Assembly (NCBI GenBank): GCA_017416285.1
Contig: JAFQCU010000003.1
Coordinates: forward strand, 1 to 64,000
Origin: Clostridia bacterium
Lineage (GTDB): Bacteria; Bacillota; Clostridia; Oscillospirales; Acutalibacteraceae
DNA: 64,000 nt
Direction: 5' to 3'
Position 1 is the stretch's first letter. The number at the start of each line of letters is the position of its first letter. The translations under genes were made by a program, and so were the position numbers. Below the pieces are notes generated by a model that saw only the letters and a list, made by a program, of their open reading frames with translations, was not told the origin of the DNA and searched no databases. Positions 35,201 through 42,311 of the stretch are shown here, in pieces.

Positions 35201-35693
35201 TACCAACACGGTTATGTCTGTTAAGAGCAAGCAAACGGTTTAACGCATCGTTGGTCGCAGCAACAAGCTCGTCAACATAACCGCTATTGCTCATCGAAGC
35301 CGAAACGTCAAGCACAAGCATTGTATCGGTTGGTGTATAAGAATAACCAACAATAGATTTATTAGATGCTAAAGCCGACAACGCAACAATAAAATTATGC
35401 TTGTCATCCTTCATTGTAAGATTATAAGCGTTGCCGTTTGCATCAACTAGGCTTCCAAGACCGTTTGGATTTGTAAAAACCGATTTATCAGTCCAAACGC
35501 TACCGGCATGCTCTGTGCTGTCGTGTGGAAAAAGTTCCTGCCAAGAATTAAAGGTGGAGGGGTCTACCGTGCGTAATTCATCGCTGTCTGCCGCCAAAAT
35601 TGGAATTAGCATAAGCGGTAATGACACAAGCACCACCATTACTGATAAAATAATTGCTAATGTTTTTTTGGAAAGCTTTTTAATTTTTGTCAT
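29205..35693 (-). CDS. giant cell-wall-anchored vWA adhesin with repeated Cna-B/Spy0128-type domains
   Basis: A 2162-residue surface protein. A signal peptide ends near LAADSDE (about residue 36). A von Willebrand A domain has the MIDAS motif DVSASMS at about 129-135. A large beta-rich region follows. From about residue 950 there are roughly ten Ig-like B-type domains of 110-130 residues, each with KxLxGR-type starts, GTYxYTVKE-type strands and FNNxY ends; such domains often form isopeptide bonds. The C-terminus has PEIPQTND, a hydrophobic helix and NKKKIA, a sortase signal with Asn in the usual Gly position. Probably a pilin-like or tip adhesin binding host or polysaccharide. The start is ATG 35693 behind AGAGGT. 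No sortase gene lies in the window. Confidence 0.92.
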   Translation of the reverse strand: MTKIKKLSKKTLAIILSVMVVLVSLPLMLIPILAADSDELRTVDPSTFNSWQELFPHDSTEHAGSVWTDKSVFTNPNGLGSLVDANGNAYNLTMKDDKHNFIVALSALASNKSIVGYSYTPTDTMLVLDVSASMSNSGYVDELVAATNDALNRLLALNRHNRVGIVLYSGSSQQGNSSGNTATLLLPLDRYTAPTSGNNRGKFIIQSGNSVQVNGNVKNSENRTMPTTSKNVNGGTYIQNGVFFAYEEFIAQTETVIPDGQHQAGAARTPIFVLMSDGLPTAATNNFAGLNNNNNTVGLGTSNLGDGTTVNDSTLQDAIDFVNQLTSAYVLNKVDGHYEAAKPLFYTLGLGKNNQSLSSAVLDPKAFDTTDELWEDYVATENGSNMIFDRNSNGNNTSVRKISEISSVEQKNYVSKYFPASNANELTAAFDAIVKQIIIQSLYYPTLVQNGLHDHEGYVEFVDDIGHYMDVKDVKGLMLGNTFYTGQHLAENFTGDDSVFFNPDGSYSDLGNNLVWAVQQRIGITDVRVARDLINSAYNTYQLRAWDGKWSNYIGWYADEDGNFMGHWHDGHTAEDIPEINGVKAVYINKSYGLLGAIKGEYTDTNLMYISTQVHTRISDGNTSVIWRIPASLIPVTTYEINLTGDSLEEATDISIQYNPADPIRLVFEVGLFEGINPINLNEMVTDKKAHIIDENNDGVSDDGKYYFYTNWWDDDELTHQNPNNSHNTLVFFAPSAQNERYYYSEETAVYVESGNGYELYKGAKPTTSDGRTYFRKYGVFVGNGLTIEGKTPAKIEWKYEAMSNETIKALTDDCKNADNSWDVPAGTVHRVLEPYNLEKSKNSTGTLDYVRYPVIQTETTHSHIHVGSFLGNNGRIAVDIPQGIKLSKVVDDTLFGTTEAFTFEIESNGFDLSTTIIYHEDVNGNIKKVEPKVSGGKLTVELKANESVYLLGIDAGSVIYMEEQINGEYKVSKLTVDDVKLSTVSNGINTTIVADKLVTIEFENTLVVNDGTIVVSKEVNHDANIPYNTDHEFEFEVYPKGNYSARQTFKIKAGQSHTISGLAEGVYVVNEIVDSLPAGFAPQQNEVEITAQNTVVATAHFINDYTPDAVNPALVVTGTKILNGRDWKAGDEFEFVLEMQNGAEWIALGDTRKVSFSNASKDYKFDFANDADLKNIVLTKAGTYNFRVYEVIPTDKIGGVTYDEFYRYFSVVVTDATMDGKLEVSSVTATAPAVVSQSNGVNVVDIDFNNVYAPTGADELVISIDKTVVDNAGTGKGKDGYIFGLFTTDGTEPIVTSLPTDANGKTSINLSFPATVVGKSYNFKIKEIVPEDKLLGMNYDPVVYDVTIRIVDNLDGTITALVDYENNTSQGVNLTFTNIYNPAAAEVVIEGNKVLDGRDLKSGEFTFELYNGNTLLDDATNGANGDFAFEKLTFDEVGTYNYTVKEKKGNLGGIEYDTKAYAVKVVVSDDANNDGKLDVVVYIDNNETTNIKNAIKFVNTYAADEVSVTFKATKKLTGRELQNGEFKFDLYSAKSDFSLDKLIDDNRLVVKKDANTGIITFANQTFGTTGTYSFVILEDEVNGEGITVDTHKYEITVIVTDNGEGKLVAEIKVDGATVTGNIEDAIVFNNKYTVEPIDVTLEAFKTLSGKNLTANEFTFALFENGVQIDTAKNGADGKVVFKKLTYNKAGTYTYTIKEIAGNSQYITYDNREYTVTVTIADNMGKGYFDKSVVYSLGNANVNVAEFNNVYTPDDAEIIITAKKELSGRDIVNGEFSFQLYKDGTLIDTKKNNANGMVVFDALKFDAVGTYNYTVKEVKGNLGGVTYSTKVYAIKVVVSADADLDGYYDYKLYVDDVETAVADIANKVKFENLYAAKEVKVTLKATKKLSGREIVDGEFKFDLYEAGPNFAQIKVLDDNFKLVKIDNATGIITFTEMTFTAVGTYRYVIVEDELDGKGITTDKHIYQIEVIVTDNGEGQLLAEVKVDGATVNGKVEDAVVFNNAYTIDPTDITIEAEKNLNGAELKGDDFTFELYDKDDNLIESVKNDKNGKVVFSKLNITEAGTYVYTIKELNEKVKGFTYDATEYTVTVIVKDGGEGLFEVEIVYSNADGKVDKAVFENTFTPEIPQTNDTVNIAVWFMLMVISGGIALALAIFNKKKIA
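29330..31550 (-). repeat. tandem duplication of a three-domain supermodule in the adhesin
   Basis: Three consecutive B-type domains at about 30440-31550 are followed by three matching ones at 29330-30440. Domain by domain the second set resembles the first: both middle domains carry KFDLY and IVTDNGEG motifs, and both outer ones carry GNLGG and YAVKVVVS/YAIKVVVS. Anchor sequences such as CCTTCGCCATTGTC recur at 30877 and 29761, 1116 bp apart. Confidence 0.8.
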
Positions 35694-35716
35694 CAAACTT
35701 ACCTCTTTTCTGGGGA

Positions 35717-36415
35717 TTAGTCATTTCGGTGACCGTTCTTTTCGTATATGCGTCTTTCAAAATAGTTGTATAAGTCATTAACAGTATCATTCGCTATTTT
35801 CGAAAAATCAAATTGTATAATAAACTTAAAAACCGAATTTATAGTTTCTTCATCAATATTGAAAATACGCAAGGTCGTTTCGATATATCTTTTCGCTTTT
35901 TGCTTTTTCGTAAAGTACATATTACAAGGCACTGTTAAATATCCACGCATTATACCGCCCGTTGCGATTTCAAGCTCATAAAAATCTTTAAAGTCAAGTT
36001 CAGGAAAACGGTCACCAAAAACACGTTTTAATGCCTCGGCATTTACTTCTTTAATATAGTCCCAAGTTTTAGGAATTGAATAAACCGTGGTGTATAACTC
36101 ACGTATATTCTCATTTATTTCGGCAATGTAAAGCTGAAGTACTTTTTCAAAACAATACATAAACAGCTTGTCATCTGTTATGCCTTTAAGCTTTTCTACA
36201 GCTATTTCTCGCTGTCTTTCGATGACATAACCAATTAGTTCTGCAATTATTGCCTCTTTGGTTTTCATTTCGTAATAAATTGAGTTTTCAGAAACTCCAG
36301 ATTCAATAGAAATTTCTTTTACCGAAGTATTAGAAAACCCTTGTTTCATAAACAACTCTGCAGCTGCCAAAACTACACGGTCACGCACGCTTAAGGTCGC
36401 TCTCACCGTTGGCAT
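35717..36415 (-). CDS. TetR-family transcriptional regulator
   Basis: A 232-residue regulator. The N-terminal helix-turn-helix is visible in VVLAAAELFMKQGFSNTSV-KEISIESGVSENSIYYEMKTKEAI. The remaining helices form an unassigned ligand or dimer domain, YIKEVNAEALKRVFGDRFPELD. The start is ATG 36415 with GAGGTGA five bases upstream. It precedes the giant adhesin by 23 bp on the same strand with no terminator between, so it probably controls its own and the adhesin's transcription. Confidence 0.9.
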   Translation of the reverse strand: MPTVRATLSVRDRVVLAAAELFMKQGFSNTSVKEISIESGVSENSIYYEMKTKEAIIAELIGYVIERQREIAVEKLKGITDDKLFMYCFEKVLQLYIAEINENIRELYTTVYSIPKTWDYIKEVNAEALKRVFGDRFPELDFKDFYELEIATGGIMRGYLTVPCNMYFTKKQKAKRYIETTLRIFNIDEETINSVFKFIIQFDFSKIANDTVNDLYNYFERRIYEKNGHRND

Positions 36416-36490
36416 GTAAATCACCTCGCTTGATTATTGGCTCAAGTTTAAATTAATGTTTAAGTTAAAGTACACTTGAAAGTTTAGTTT

Positions 36491-36519
36491 ATTGTAACAT
36501 TAAAGTGAAATTTTGTCAA
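36491..36519 (-). promoter_or_regulatory. promoter of TetR-adhesin unit
   Basis: Minus-strand TTGACA (36519-36514), 17 nt, TACAAT (36496-36491). Between the start point and the TetR gene (36425-36485) lie repeated CAAGTTTA/TAAGTTAA/CTTGAAAGTTTA half-site-like words in both orientations, possible TetR operators. Confidence 0.65.
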
Positions 36520-36568
36520 TATTTTTTAGAAAAATATGTCAAAATTGTAATTATTTTAAAAAATAAAA

Positions 36569-36592
36569 AGTGATGCGATTTCTCGCATCACT
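36569..36592 (-). terminator. terminator of the maf operon
   Basis: AGTGATGCGA and TCGCATCACT form a 10-bp stem with a TTTC loop overlapping the maf stop codon, followed on the minus strand by TTTTTATTTTTT. Confidence 0.85.
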
Positions 36593-37142
36593 CAAACTCT
36601 TTCAAATGCCTGTTCAATTCGCCAATTGGTAGACCAACAATGTTAAAATAATCTCCACGTATTTCCTTAACTAACAAAGCACCTTTTGCCTGAATCCCGT
36701 AACTGCCCGCCTTATCATAAGGCTCATCAGTATCAAGATAGGCGTTTATCTCCTCTTCCGAAAGGTGATAAAACTCAACCTCACTTCTAACCGAAAAGCT
36801 TACACACTTATCCCCTTTTACAATCGCACAGCCTGTAATAACAATATGTGTATTACCAGAAAGCGCTTTAAGCATTCCGTAGGCGTGCTGTCTATCATTC
36901 GGCTTGCCAAGAATAAAATCCCCAAGAAAAACCGAGGTATCAGCACCAATAACAACATCATTAGGATAATCCTTCGCAATATCGAGCGCCTTGATTTTAG
37001 CAAGATATTCAGGACTGTCATACGGCTCAATTTCGTCAGGCACAATTTCCTCAACGTTTGATGGTATTACCGTGAAATCCTCAGTAATCACCGAAAGAAG
37101 TTCCCTTCTACGTGGTGACTGCGAAGCTAAAATATAACTCAT
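36588..37142 (-). CDS. maf: Maf-family nucleoside triphosphate pyrophosphatase
   Basis: A 184-residue protein beginning MSYILASQSPRRRELLSVI, the Maf signature, with IGADTSVFLGDFILGKP, DEPYDKAGSYGIQAKGALLV and a C-terminal NIVGLPIGEL. Maf enzymes hydrolyse dTTP, UTP or modified nucleotides and overexpression can arrest septation. The ATG overlaps the previous stop by 4 bp; last gene of its operon. Confidence 0.95.
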   Translation of the reverse strand: MSYILASQSPRRRELLSVITEDFTVIPSNVEEIVPDEIEPYDSPEYLAKIKALDIAKDYPNDVVIGADTSVFLGDFILGKPNDRQHAYGMLKALSGNTHIVITGCAIVKGDKCVSFSVRSEVEFYHLSEEEINAYLDTDEPYDKAGSYGIQAKGALLVKEIRGDYFNIVGLPIGELNRHLKEFE

Positions 37143-37540
37143 TTATCCCACCCCATTAATCCATCATTAAATATTGAACGCATATAACGGCTATCAAATA
37201 CGTCGCCTTCTGCAAGCTCAAGCATAATACCGTTAATAATGACAGAATCCTCATCCTGCCAATAAATATTTGCACTCGATACATTCGTCTGCCAAAAAAT
37301 ATTATTAGTCTTTCCGTTTTTAGTTTGTGTAATTCTTACACCGTTGCCTATGTCTGTTTCAACAACATATACCTTTAATTCACTGACACCGCTCGGCGAA
37401 TAAACCGAACGCTTGTACTCACCGCTCGGTACGTCAGAAATATCAACATACACATTATCAAGCACAAGATATGCCGAATTAATAACTATAACTAAAAAAG
37501 CAAGACCATAAAAACAAAGGAAAAATATACTCTTTTTCAC
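37139..37540 (-). CDS. DUF5412-like membrane-anchored protein
   Basis: A 133-residue protein with one N-terminal helix (FFLCFYGLAFLVIVI) and a small extracytoplasmic domain: SGEYKRSVYSPSGVSELKVYVV, IFWQTNVSSANIYWQDEDSVIINGI and LAEGDVFDSR, as in DUF5412 proteins. The function is unknown. I place the start at GTG 37540, one base after the upstream stop and six bases after AGGTG. ATG 37576 would give a 35-bp overlap and has no ribosome site. Confidence 0.72.
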   Translation of the reverse strand: MKKSIFFLCFYGLAFLVIVINSAYLVLDNVYVDISDVPSGEYKRSVYSPSGVSELKVYVVETDIGNGVRITQTKNGKTNNIFWQTNVSSANIYWQDEDSVIINGIMLELAEGDVFDSRYMRSIFNDGLMGWDK

Positions 37541-37541
37541 C

Positions 37542-38345
37542 TTAAACACCTGCCACAAACGACGGAAGATTGTCATCTATAAGTTTTTGAATTTTTTCGT
37601 TATAATCCTTTATAGCCACCTCGGAATGAACAACATAATTCATTATAAAGTAAGGAAGCGTAAAAATTAAGGGTATAAAGAAAAATGAAAGAATTAGCCA
37701 AAAAATCAAGCTAAACAACAAAAATATAAAATCAGTAAGCGAAGCCTTTGAAATAACAGCAGACATATGCAGAGCTTCATCTATGTCCATTTCATCATCG
37801 ACTATAATTAAAATCGGAGAAAGGTAAAACCTAAGCATTGAAGCGATAACCAACACCGCACCGATAGAAGAAAAGAAATCAACAAGGTGAACCAAATGCT
37901 GTGACCACATCGGTATGGGCAGCTTTAAAAAGTCGTATAATTCGGGGCTTGAAATAACATATAAAATTATTGCAGGTATATAAAAAGCTACCGCAAACAT
38001 TAAAAGGCGTATTGATAACATAAAACAAAGTTTTATTGCTTTATGATAACATTTAATACTTGAAAAATAATAAAACACAGTCGCCGGTGTTTCGGTCAAA
38101 CCGCTGTGCATACGCCAAAATAATCGAAGCACACCAAGCGCAAGCGGTCCGCAAAGTAAAACGGTTAAAAGCGCAAGAATAAAGCTTGCTGCAACGTTAC
38201 CAAGCACTATGCTGAAAACCCATGCAATATTATCAATTATTAAAAACGAAACCAGTACTGTCAAGGCAGAAAAAATTGCAATAAGCCAATTACCGCCAAG
38301 TGACTTTTTCGCTTGTGATTTAACACCTGATATGCTAGTTGTCAT
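37542..38345 (-). CDS. polytopic membrane protein (DUF975-like)
   Basis: A 267-residue integral membrane protein with five or six hydrophobic segments and an N-terminal SGVKSQAKKSLGGNW that resembles DUF975 proteins (start of the form '...A...L.GNW'). A cytoplasmic loop contains IIVDDEMDIDEALHMSAVISK. Function is unknown. AGGAG precedes ATG 38345. It heads the operon with the DUF5412-like gene and maf. Confidence 0.7.
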   Translation of the reverse strand: MTTSISGVKSQAKKSLGGNWLIAIFSALTVLVSFLIIDNIAWVFSIVLGNVAASFILALLTVLLCGPLALGVLRLFWRMHSGLTETPATVFYYFSSIKCYHKAIKLCFMLSIRLLMFAVAFYIPAIILYVISSPELYDFLKLPIPMWSQHLVHLVDFFSSIGAVLVIASMLRFYLSPILIIVDDEMDIDEALHMSAVISKASLTDFIFLLFSLIFWLILSFFFIPLIFTLPYFIMNYVVHSEVAIKDYNEKIQKLIDDNLPSFVAGV

Positions 38346-38401
38346 ATCATTTCTCCTTTAATATACTGCTAACAGTGTAGCATTAAAATAGATACAATTA
38401 A

Positions 38402-40735
38402 TTAAATAATTGTTAATTTTGCAAATCCTGCCATGATTTTTTTAGTACCAACCTTATCAAAAGCAATTTCCAACAAAGTATCGTTACCCATTGGTGTTGT
38501 AGATAAAATCATACCAACACCAAATGTGTTATGCTTAACCGACATAGCAACCTTATAAACCGAGTCGGTTTTGTTTTTGGTTGTATCTTTAATAAATGAC
38601 GATTTATTTGCCGAAGTAGCAGCAAATGTCGGTGCAGGTGCCACATAGCTGTAAGAGCGCTGATTAACACCCGAGGAATTGCATAATTCAAGCGGAATTT
38701 CCTTTAAAAAGCGTGATGGCAAATTACGGTTTGTACGGCCGTAAAGCATACGCAGTGAAGTGTTTGAAACAGTCAAGCGCTTTTTAGCACGAGTAATCGC
38801 AACGTAACAAAGACGGCGTTCCTCTTCAATTTCACTCATACCGCCCGCAATCGACTGATCACCAGGGAAAATTCCCTCTTCCATACCGACAAGGAAAACG
38901 TTTTCAAATTCAAGGCCCTTTGCCGAATGCACCGTCATTAAAACAACCTTGTCGTTATCACTTTCCAAACCGTCAATATCGCTTATAAGGGCAATTTGTT
39001 CCAAAAACTCTGCCAAAGTCGGGGCATCGTTTTCAAGCTCGTATTGTAAAATGTTCGAAGAAAGTTCCATAACGTTTTGCAGACGGTCTCTTCCCTCTTC
39101 ACCCTCGAGCTCAAGCATTGTTTTATAGCCTGTAACCTCAATCACACGCTCAAAAAGTTCACTAATTGAAGCTTCCTCGGCATATTCACACAAACCGTTA
39201 ATCATATCGCAAAAGCCCTTGAGCTTTGCAGCAGAACGGTTAAGGGCGGCATATTCGTCAGCATTGCTGATAACCTCAAATATCGAAACTCCCAATTCAC
39301 GTGCAATTTCGGCAGCGTGATTAACGGTAGTGTCACCGATAGAACGCTTCGGCTCGTTAATTATACGGCGCAAACGCACGTCATCACGATTGTTGTTTAT
39401 AAGCTGTAAATACGCCAAAACATCCTTAATTTCCTTGCGTTCATAGAACGCCATACCACCAATAACCTTGAAAGAAATACCCGAACGTGTAAAGGCGTTT
39501 TCCATTGCGTTTGACTGCGCATTAATACGGTAAAGCACCGCATTATCAGAAAATTTGCCGCCCTTTCTAACGTTGTCTAAAATCGTATCGGCAACAAAAC
39601 GGGCTTCTTCTCTTTCATCATAAGCGGTATGCATTGTGATTTTTTCGCCATCGCCGTTATCGGTCCAAAGGGTTTTGCCCTTTCTGCCACGATTGTTTTT
39701 AATAACCTCATTTGCGGCATTTAAAATATTAGAGGTAGAACGGTAATTCTGTTCAAGTCTAATTACCTTAGCATCCTTATATTCATCTTCAAAATTTAAA
39801 ATATTTTCGATTGTAGCGCCACGGAAGCGATAAATACTTTGGTCATCGTCACCAACAACACAAATATTATTCTTTCCCCCCGCTAAAAGCGAAACCAAAA
39901 CGTATTGTGCATGGTTAGTGTCCTGATATTCATCAACACAAACGTAACGGAATTTGTTCTGATAATATTCCAAAATATCATCATTTTCACGCAGTAAACG
40001 AACTGTATTAACAATCATATCGTCAAAATCCATCGCATCGATTTCATAAAGACGCTTTTGGTAATACTTATAAAGCTGTGCCACAAGCTTTGTGCGGTAT
40101 TCATTACCCGCCTGTGCTTCGTACTCTTCTGGGGTTAAAAGCTCGTCCTTGGCGGAAGAAATAAGCGACAAGGCATATTTCACCGGCACGAACTTATCAT
40201 CAATACCGTGTTGCTTCATAATATCCTTTAAAAGACGTTTTTGGTCATCGGTATCGTACACTGTAAAATGTGAGGTGTAACCCAAACGATCGGCATTATA
40301 TCTTAAAATTTTGCCGCAAACAGAATGGAACGTGCCTGCCCATATATCATTTGCATCATCGCCCAATTTATCAGCAATACGTTCTTTAAGCTCGCCCGCA
40401 GCCTTATTTGTAAAGGTTATTGCCAAAATTTGCCAAGGCTTTGCGGGAAAATCGGCAAAAATACCGTCGGGAACAAAATCGGTAACGCCGTTTATATAAT
40501 CTTCGCCCGCTTTAATATCCTCATCAGTAAGGTTTGGAATATATGCACTGTTATAGCCGTTACCGAATTTAACAAGATTTAAGATACGGTTTACAAGAAC
40601 GGTGGTTTTACCGCTGCCTGCACCCGCAAGTACCAAAACAGGACCGTTTACTGTTGTAACGGCTTCAAATTGGCGGTCATTCATACGGCCGAAATATTTC
40701 TTAATTACCTTTTTGCGAAGGTCGATAAAATTCAT
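38402..40735 (-). CDS. pcrA: ATP-dependent DNA helicase PcrA (UvrD/Rep family)
   Basis: A 777-residue superfamily 1A helicase. Motifs in order: Q-motif ERQ-like NDRQFEAVT, Walker A AGAGSGKTT, Ia ITFTNKAAGELKER, II VDEYQDTN, III GDDDQSIYRFRGA, IV RLEQNYRST, V TVHSAKGLEFE, VI CYVAITRAKKRL. The C-terminal Tudor-like segment VKHNTFGVGMILST binds RNA polymerase in PcrA. It unwinds DNA in repair and replication-transcription conflicts. The start is ATG 40735 behind GGGAGA. Confidence 0.97.
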   Translation of the reverse strand: MNFIDLRKKVIKKYFGRMNDRQFEAVTTVNGPVLVLAGAGSGKTTVLVNRILNLVKFGNGYNSAYIPNLTDEDIKAGEDYINGVTDFVPDGIFADFPAKPWQILAITFTNKAAGELKERIADKLGDDANDIWAGTFHSVCGKILRYNADRLGYTSHFTVYDTDDQKRLLKDIMKQHGIDDKFVPVKYALSLISSAKDELLTPEEYEAQAGNEYRTKLVAQLYKYYQKRLYEIDAMDFDDMIVNTVRLLRENDDILEYYQNKFRYVCVDEYQDTNHAQYVLVSLLAGGKNNICVVGDDDQSIYRFRGATIENILNFEDEYKDAKVIRLEQNYRSTSNILNAANEVIKNNRGRKGKTLWTDNGDGEKITMHTAYDEREEARFVADTILDNVRKGGKFSDNAVLYRINAQSNAMENAFTRSGISFKVIGGMAFYERKEIKDVLAYLQLINNNRDDVRLRRIINEPKRSIGDTTVNHAAEIARELGVSIFEVISNADEYAALNRSAAKLKGFCDMINGLCEYAEEASISELFERVIEVTGYKTMLELEGEEGRDRLQNVMELSSNILQYELENDAPTLAEFLEQIALISDIDGLESDNDKVVLMTVHSAKGLEFENVFLVGMEEGIFPGDQSIAGGMSEIEEERRLCYVAITRAKKRLTVSNTSLRMLYGRTNRNLPSRFLKEIPLELCNSSGVNQRSYSYVAPAPTFAATSANKSSFIKDTTKNKTDSVYKVAMSVKHNTFGVGMILSTTPMGNDTLLEIAFDKVGTKKIMAGFAKLTII

Positions 40736-40797
40736 AAAAATTTTCTCCCAAACTAATAAAAAAAGCGCCATTTTGGACGCAGAATATTCTACAATTT

Positions 40798-40826
40798 ATA
40801 ATACTATTTATCACGCAAAATGTCAA
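40798..40826 (-). promoter_or_regulatory. promoter of pcrA
   Basis: Minus-strand TTGACA (40826-40821), 17 nt, TATTAT (40803-40798), divergent from the coiled-coil gene promoter. Confidence 0.75.
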
Positions 40827-40839
40827 CAAAATAAAAACC

Positions 40840-40868
40840 TTGTCAATTCGCAAATTATATGGTATAAT
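40840..40868 (+). promoter_or_regulatory. promoter of coiled-coil gene
   Basis: TTGTCA (40840-40845), 17 nt, TATAAT (40863-40868), back-to-back with the pcrA promoter. Confidence 0.75.
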
Positions 40869-40898
40869 CTATGTACAAATTTCGAAAGGAAGTTTAAA

Positions 40899-41444
40899 AT
40901 GGCAGGTTTTAGAAGAAGTCTTTTCGGCTTCAATACTGATGACGTTTTAGAATATATCGAAAAAACCCACAAATCATTTTCTAAAAAGCAGGATGCTTTG
41001 AATCAAAAAGCCGACAGCTTGGCAAAAGATCTTGAGCTTTCTAAAGAACAGTATGATAATTTAATGGCTGAAAAAGCAATCGTTGATGAAAAGCTTAACG
41101 CCTTTATGGAAAAATATGATGAAATCGAAAAGCTTTCGGAAAATATTGGCAAGCTTTATTTGGTTGCACAGGCTAATGCGCAAGCCGTTATGAAAAATAG
41201 CGAAAGCAGTCTTAACATTTCAAATGCGGAAGTTGAAAAGAATTTAAATTCCATTGACGAAGCACACGCTTCTTTGGATGAAATCCGTGCAAATATTGTT
41301 AAGACCTCTGAAGACTTTGTAAATGAGCTTGACGAGCTTATACAGTCCCTTGTTGACACTAAGGATAAAATCACAGGCAACAATAAAGAAGCTAACGAAG
41401 CCATTGATGATTTTGATAAATTTTACAACTCAATAGTAAAGTAA
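40899..41444 (+). CDS. DivIVA-like coiled-coil protein
   Basis: A 181-residue, highly charged, almost wholly helical protein. The first 25 residues (RRSLFGFNTDDVLEYIEKTH) resemble the DivIVA membrane-targeting start, with Phe/Arg residues before the 'GY..DEV' element. The rest is heptad-rich coiled coil without Pro or a hydrophobic segment. It could be a pole/septum scaffold or simply a structural coiled coil; homology to DivIVA is suggestive only. ATG 40899 follows GAAAGGA. It is monocistronic. Confidence 0.7.
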   Translation: MAGFRRSLFGFNTDDVLEYIEKTHKSFSKKQDALNQKADSLAKDLELSKEQYDNLMAEKAIVDEKLNAFMEKYDEIEKLSENIGKLYLVAQANAQAVMKNSESSLNISNAEVEKNLNSIDEAHASLDEIRANIVKTSEDFVNELDELIQSLVDTKDKITGNNKEANEAIDDFDKFYNSIVK

Positions 41445-41449
41445 TAATT

Positions 41450-41478
41450 AAAGCGGTTCAAATGAACCGCTTTTTTAT
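41450..41478. terminator. bidirectional terminator after coiled-coil gene
   Basis: AAAGCGGTTC/GAACCGCTTT stem (41450-41473) with an AAAT loop and a T-run, between convergent genes. Confidence 0.88.
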
Positions 41479-41861
41479 ATGTATTTTTGATTTTGTTTTG
41501 AATTAACCCCAAGCACACCGCCAATTAATGATAAAAGCATTACTATTATTAGTTTAAAAAGTGTATTAACCGTGAAAATATCCTTACTTGCCATAAGGCT
41601 TAAAAGCGTTATCAGAATAAAGGTTACCCCACCGATAATACTGCCGACAAGCATTCCCCTTTGTCCTACTTTTTTAGCAGCATAAAGTGACGCCGCCATA
41701 GTGCCAATCCCTAAAGAAATTGTTGCAAAAAGCGGTGAATACTGATAGCCGCCCTCTAAAAAATATAGTATTGTAGCAAACAAAAACATTGCCGCAACGG
41801 TGGTAAGTACCTCAATAATTAAAACTTTAAGCAAAAATATATAATCAATCTTTTTAGGCAT
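41475..41861 (-). CDS. TIGR04086-family (YrzE-like) membrane protein
   Basis: A 128-residue protein with four hydrophobic segments, GMLVGSIIGGVTFILITLL in the third, matching the small TIGR04086 group found downstream of yajC in many Clostridia. Function unknown. The ribosome site GGGAGGG sits in the 3' arm of a hairpin shared with the end of yajC, so translation may be modulated by that structure. Confidence 0.78.
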   Translation of the reverse strand: MPKKIDYIFLLKVLIIEVLTTVAAMFLFATILYFLEGGYQYSPLFATISLGIGTMAASLYAAKKVGQRGMLVGSIIGGVTFILITLLSLMASKDIFTVNTLFKLIIVMLLSLIGGVLGVNSKQNQKYI

Positions 41862-41868
41862 AAAACAA

Positions 41869-41900
41869 GTCCCTCCCGATAAAGTCTATTCGGAAGGGAC
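41869..41900 (-). terminator. hairpin between yajC and TIGR04086 gene, overlapping the ribosome site
   Basis: GTCCCTTCCGA and TCGGGAGGGAC (one mismatch) form an 11-bp stem with a 10-nt loop on the minus strand, followed by TTGTTTT. The right arm holds the GGGAGGG used by the next gene, so it may be an attenuator or a ribosome-site-masking hairpin. Confidence 0.65.
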
Positions 41901-41912
41901 AATTTTTATAAC

Positions 41913-42245
41913 TTATTTTTTAGCCGCATCATCATGAACTGTAAGATTCTGCTGCAAAGCCCAACGAGCAACTGTCAACTTGCTGCGGTCAGCTTTAGAT
42001 TCAATAACCATGCTGTCTTCCTTCAAAGAAATAACACGACCATAAATACCGCCGATGGTAATAACTTCATCACCGATCTGCAAATTTTCACGCATTTTTT
42101 GTTCTTCTTTTTGCTTTTTGCGGTTTGGGCGAATAAAAATAAAGTACATTGCACCGAAAATTACAGCGTATACCACAACCAACAAAATCATATTCATTCC
42201 GCCGGCAGGGTTCTTATCAGCAAGAGTTAAAAATTCATAATTCAT
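41913..42245 (-). CDS. yajC: preprotein translocase subunit YajC
   Basis: A 110-residue protein with one helix (LLVVVYAVIFGAMYFIFI) followed by RPNRKKQKEEQKM and a small domain with IGDEVITIGGIYGRVISLKEDSMVIE, the YajC pattern. It associates with SecDF at the translocon; secDF is not in the window. GGAGG precedes ATG 42245. It lies downstream of tgt in the common queA-tgt-yajC order. Confidence 0.95.
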   Translation of the reverse strand: MNYEFLTLADKNPAGGMNMILLVVVYAVIFGAMYFIFIRPNRKKQKEEQKMRENLQIGDEVITIGGIYGRVISLKEDSMVIESKADRSKLTVARWALQQNLTVHDDAAKK

Positions 42246-42311
42246 TGTAAAACTTCCTCCAATTTAAATATCAAATGGTATTATACCCTAATTTCCAGAA
42301 AAAAGCAAGTG

